A stretch of DNA of 64,000 nt, taken from Pectobacterium punjabense. Its GTDB lineage: Bacteria; Pseudomonadota; Gammaproteobacteria; Enterobacterales; Enterobacteriaceae. The notes beneath the pieces are model-generated. The model saw only the letters and a list, made by a program, of their open reading frames with translations. It did not search any database and had not been told where the DNA came from. The stretch is from assembly GCF_012427845.1 (NCBI RefSeq), contig NZ_CP038498.1:2480001-2544000 (forward strand), read 5' to 3'. Made by a program: the position numbers and the translations under genes. Shown piece by piece: positions 62,856-64,000 of the stretch; within the stretch, counting starts at the first letter, position 1, and each line of letters begins with the position of its first letter.

Positions 62856-64000
62856 ATCTGTTGATTATCTGGCTAAACCGCATTGCACTAAGCGCGATGC
62901 AACGCTCGGAGGTCGTGGGGGCGGTTATCGTGATGTCTATCGTCTTCATGATGATCATTCCGCTGCCTACTGGGCTGATCGATGTGCTGATCGCCCTCAA
63001 TATCTGTGTCTCTTCCCTGCTGATCGTGCTGGCGATGTACCTGCCCAAACCGCTGGCCTTCTCAACGTTTCCGGCCGTCCTGCTGCTGACCACTATGTTT
63101 CGGCTGGCGATCTCCATTTCCACGACACGTCAGATCCTGCTCCAGCAGGACGGTGGTCATATCGTGGAAGCCTTCGGTAACTACGTAGTGGGCGGAAATC
63201 TGGCCGTCGGGCTGGTCATCTTCCTGATTCTCACGGTGGTGAATTTTCTGGTGATCACCAAAGGCTCCGAGCGTGTAGCCGAGGTGGCGGCACGTTTCAC
63301 GCTGGATGCGATGCCCGGTAAACAGATGTCCATCGACAGCGATCTGCGTGCCGGGCTGATTGAAGCCCATCAGGCACGACAGCGGCGGGAAAATTTGGCG
63401 AAAGAAAGTCAGCTATTCGGGGCAATGGACGGCGCGATGAAGTTCGTTAAAGGCGATGCGATTGCGTCGCTGGTTATCGTGTTCATCAACATGATCGGCG
63501 GCTTCGCCATCGGCGTGCTGCAACACAACATGGCGGCGTCCGATGCGATGCACGTCTATTCGGTATTGACCATCGGCGATGGGCTGATCGCCCAGATCCC
63601 CGCGCTGCTGATCTCACTGACGGCCGGGATGATCATCACCCGCGTCTCGGCCGACGGGCAAAAAGTGGATGCCAATATTGGTCGGGAAATCGCGGAACAG
63701 CTCACCAGCCAGCCCAAAGCATGGATCATCTCCTCCATCGGCATGTTTGGCTTTGCACTGCTGCCGGGGATGCCAACGCTGGTATTTGTCGCCATCAGTG
63801 TGTCCTCGCTCGGCAGCGGTCTGTTCCAGCTCTGGCGCATCAAACAGCAAGGTCAGTTGGATGCCAGCCAGTTGGAGGCGGATAACATACCTGCCGAACA
63901 GAACGGCTATCAGGATCTACGGCGCTTTAACCCCACGCGCGCTTACCTGCTGCTGTTTCATCCGGTCTGGCAAGGGCAACCAACGGCGACGGCGCTGGTG
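62852..64000 (+). CDS. hrcV: Type III export gate protein HrcV (SctV), cut by window end
   Basis: First 383 codons of the FlhA/LcrD-family export gate protein; the complete protein is usually about 690 residues, so the cytoplasmic domain is beyond the window. The visible part contains the membrane region: VIVMSIVFMMIIPLPTGLIDVLIALNI in part, FPAVLLLTTMFRLAISISTTRQIL, and the conserved loop RFTLDAMPGKQMSIDSDLRAG. ATG at 62852 overlaps the hrpJ stop, indicating coupling. Confidence 0.95.
   Translation, partial: MNLLIIWLNRIALSAMQRSEVVGAVIVMSIVFMMIIPLPTGLIDVLIALNICVSSLLIVLAMYLPKPLAFSTFPAVLLLTTMFRLAISISTTRQILLQQDGGHIVEAFGNYVVGGNLAVGLVIFLILTVVNFLVITKGSERVAEVAARFTLDAMPGKQMSIDSDLRAGLIEAHQARQRRENLAKESQLFGAMDGAMKFVKGDAIASLVIVFINMIGGFAIGVLQHNMAASDAMHVYSVLTIGDGLIAQIPALLISLTAGMIITRVSADGQKVDANIGREIAEQLTSQPKAWIISSIGMFGFALLPGMPTLVFVAISVSSLGSGLFQLWRIKQQGQLDASQLEADNIPAEQNGYQDLRRFNPTRAYLLLFHPVWQGQPTATALV

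Noticed and set aside
1..64000. CRISPR arrays, tRNA or rRNA genes, complete insertion sequences
   Set aside because: I looked for regularly spaced repeats, tRNA-like cloverleaf ends and transposase motifs and saw none that I could support by reading.

Overview
The window is a stretch of a soft-rot enterobacterial chromosome. Its gene content and order fit Pectobacterium: an HrpL-type (group I) hrp/hrc type III secretion cluster with dspEF, hrpW and hrpN, KdgM-family oligogalacturonate porins beside a family-2 pectate lyase, and a KdgR-like site. The species assignment is an inference from gene families, not from an rRNA or marker gene.

Left part (1-25.4 kb), metabolism. An ABC-importer operon (317-6141, +) combines an LLM-class flavin monooxygenase, two tandem amino-acid-type binding proteins, a GNAT acetyltransferase, a permease and an ATPase. 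This mix resembles Bacillus operons for S-substituted cysteines. It ends convergently with arsC. After a poorly coding 660-bp gap and a small secreted protein comes a long minus-strand urea operon: allophanate hydrolase, urea carboxylase, a GntR/FCD regulator and urtABCDE, joined by short overlaps. It would import urea and degrade it by the ATP-dependent urea amidolyase route rather than by urease. Then come a xylo-oligosaccharide locus (GH43 xylosidase, GPH-family symporter, divergent AraC regulator), a Gfo/Idh/MocA oxidoreductase and a 58-residue membrane-anchored protein.

Middle (25.4-39.1 kb), virulence and accessory genes. A hrpK-like gene with a perfect HrpL promoter stands back to back with two KdgM-type porins and a periplasmic PL2 pectate lyase. 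A binding protein and a nitrilase-family hydrolase follow. From 34.0 to 38.9 kb lies a decayed contact-dependent-inhibition (CDI) locus: two CdiA/FHA-type fragments sharing a 97-bp repeat, several toxin C-terminal tails without bodies, SymE-like scraps and a run of small immunity-like genes. At least four tails still sit 3-23 bp upstream of an intact small gene.

Right part (39.1-64 kb), the hrp cluster: a GntR/FCD regulator, dspF-dspE, hrpW plus a small partner, a hypothetical gene, hrpN, then hrpV-hrpT-hrcC-hrpG-hrpF, hrpE-hrpD-hrcJ-hrpB-hrpA, an EAL-domain phosphodiesterase, hrpS, hrpY-hrpX, hrpL, and hrpJ-hrcV, which runs off the window. Seven HrpL-type promoters (GGAACY-N15-YYACNNA) can be read by eye at hrpK, dspE, hrpW, hrpN, hrpF, hrpA and hrpJ. 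hrpL has a textbook sigma-54 promoter. This gives the known cascade HrpX/HrpY to HrpS to sigma-54 to HrpL to secretion and effector genes, with a c-di-GMP phosphodiesterase embedded in it.
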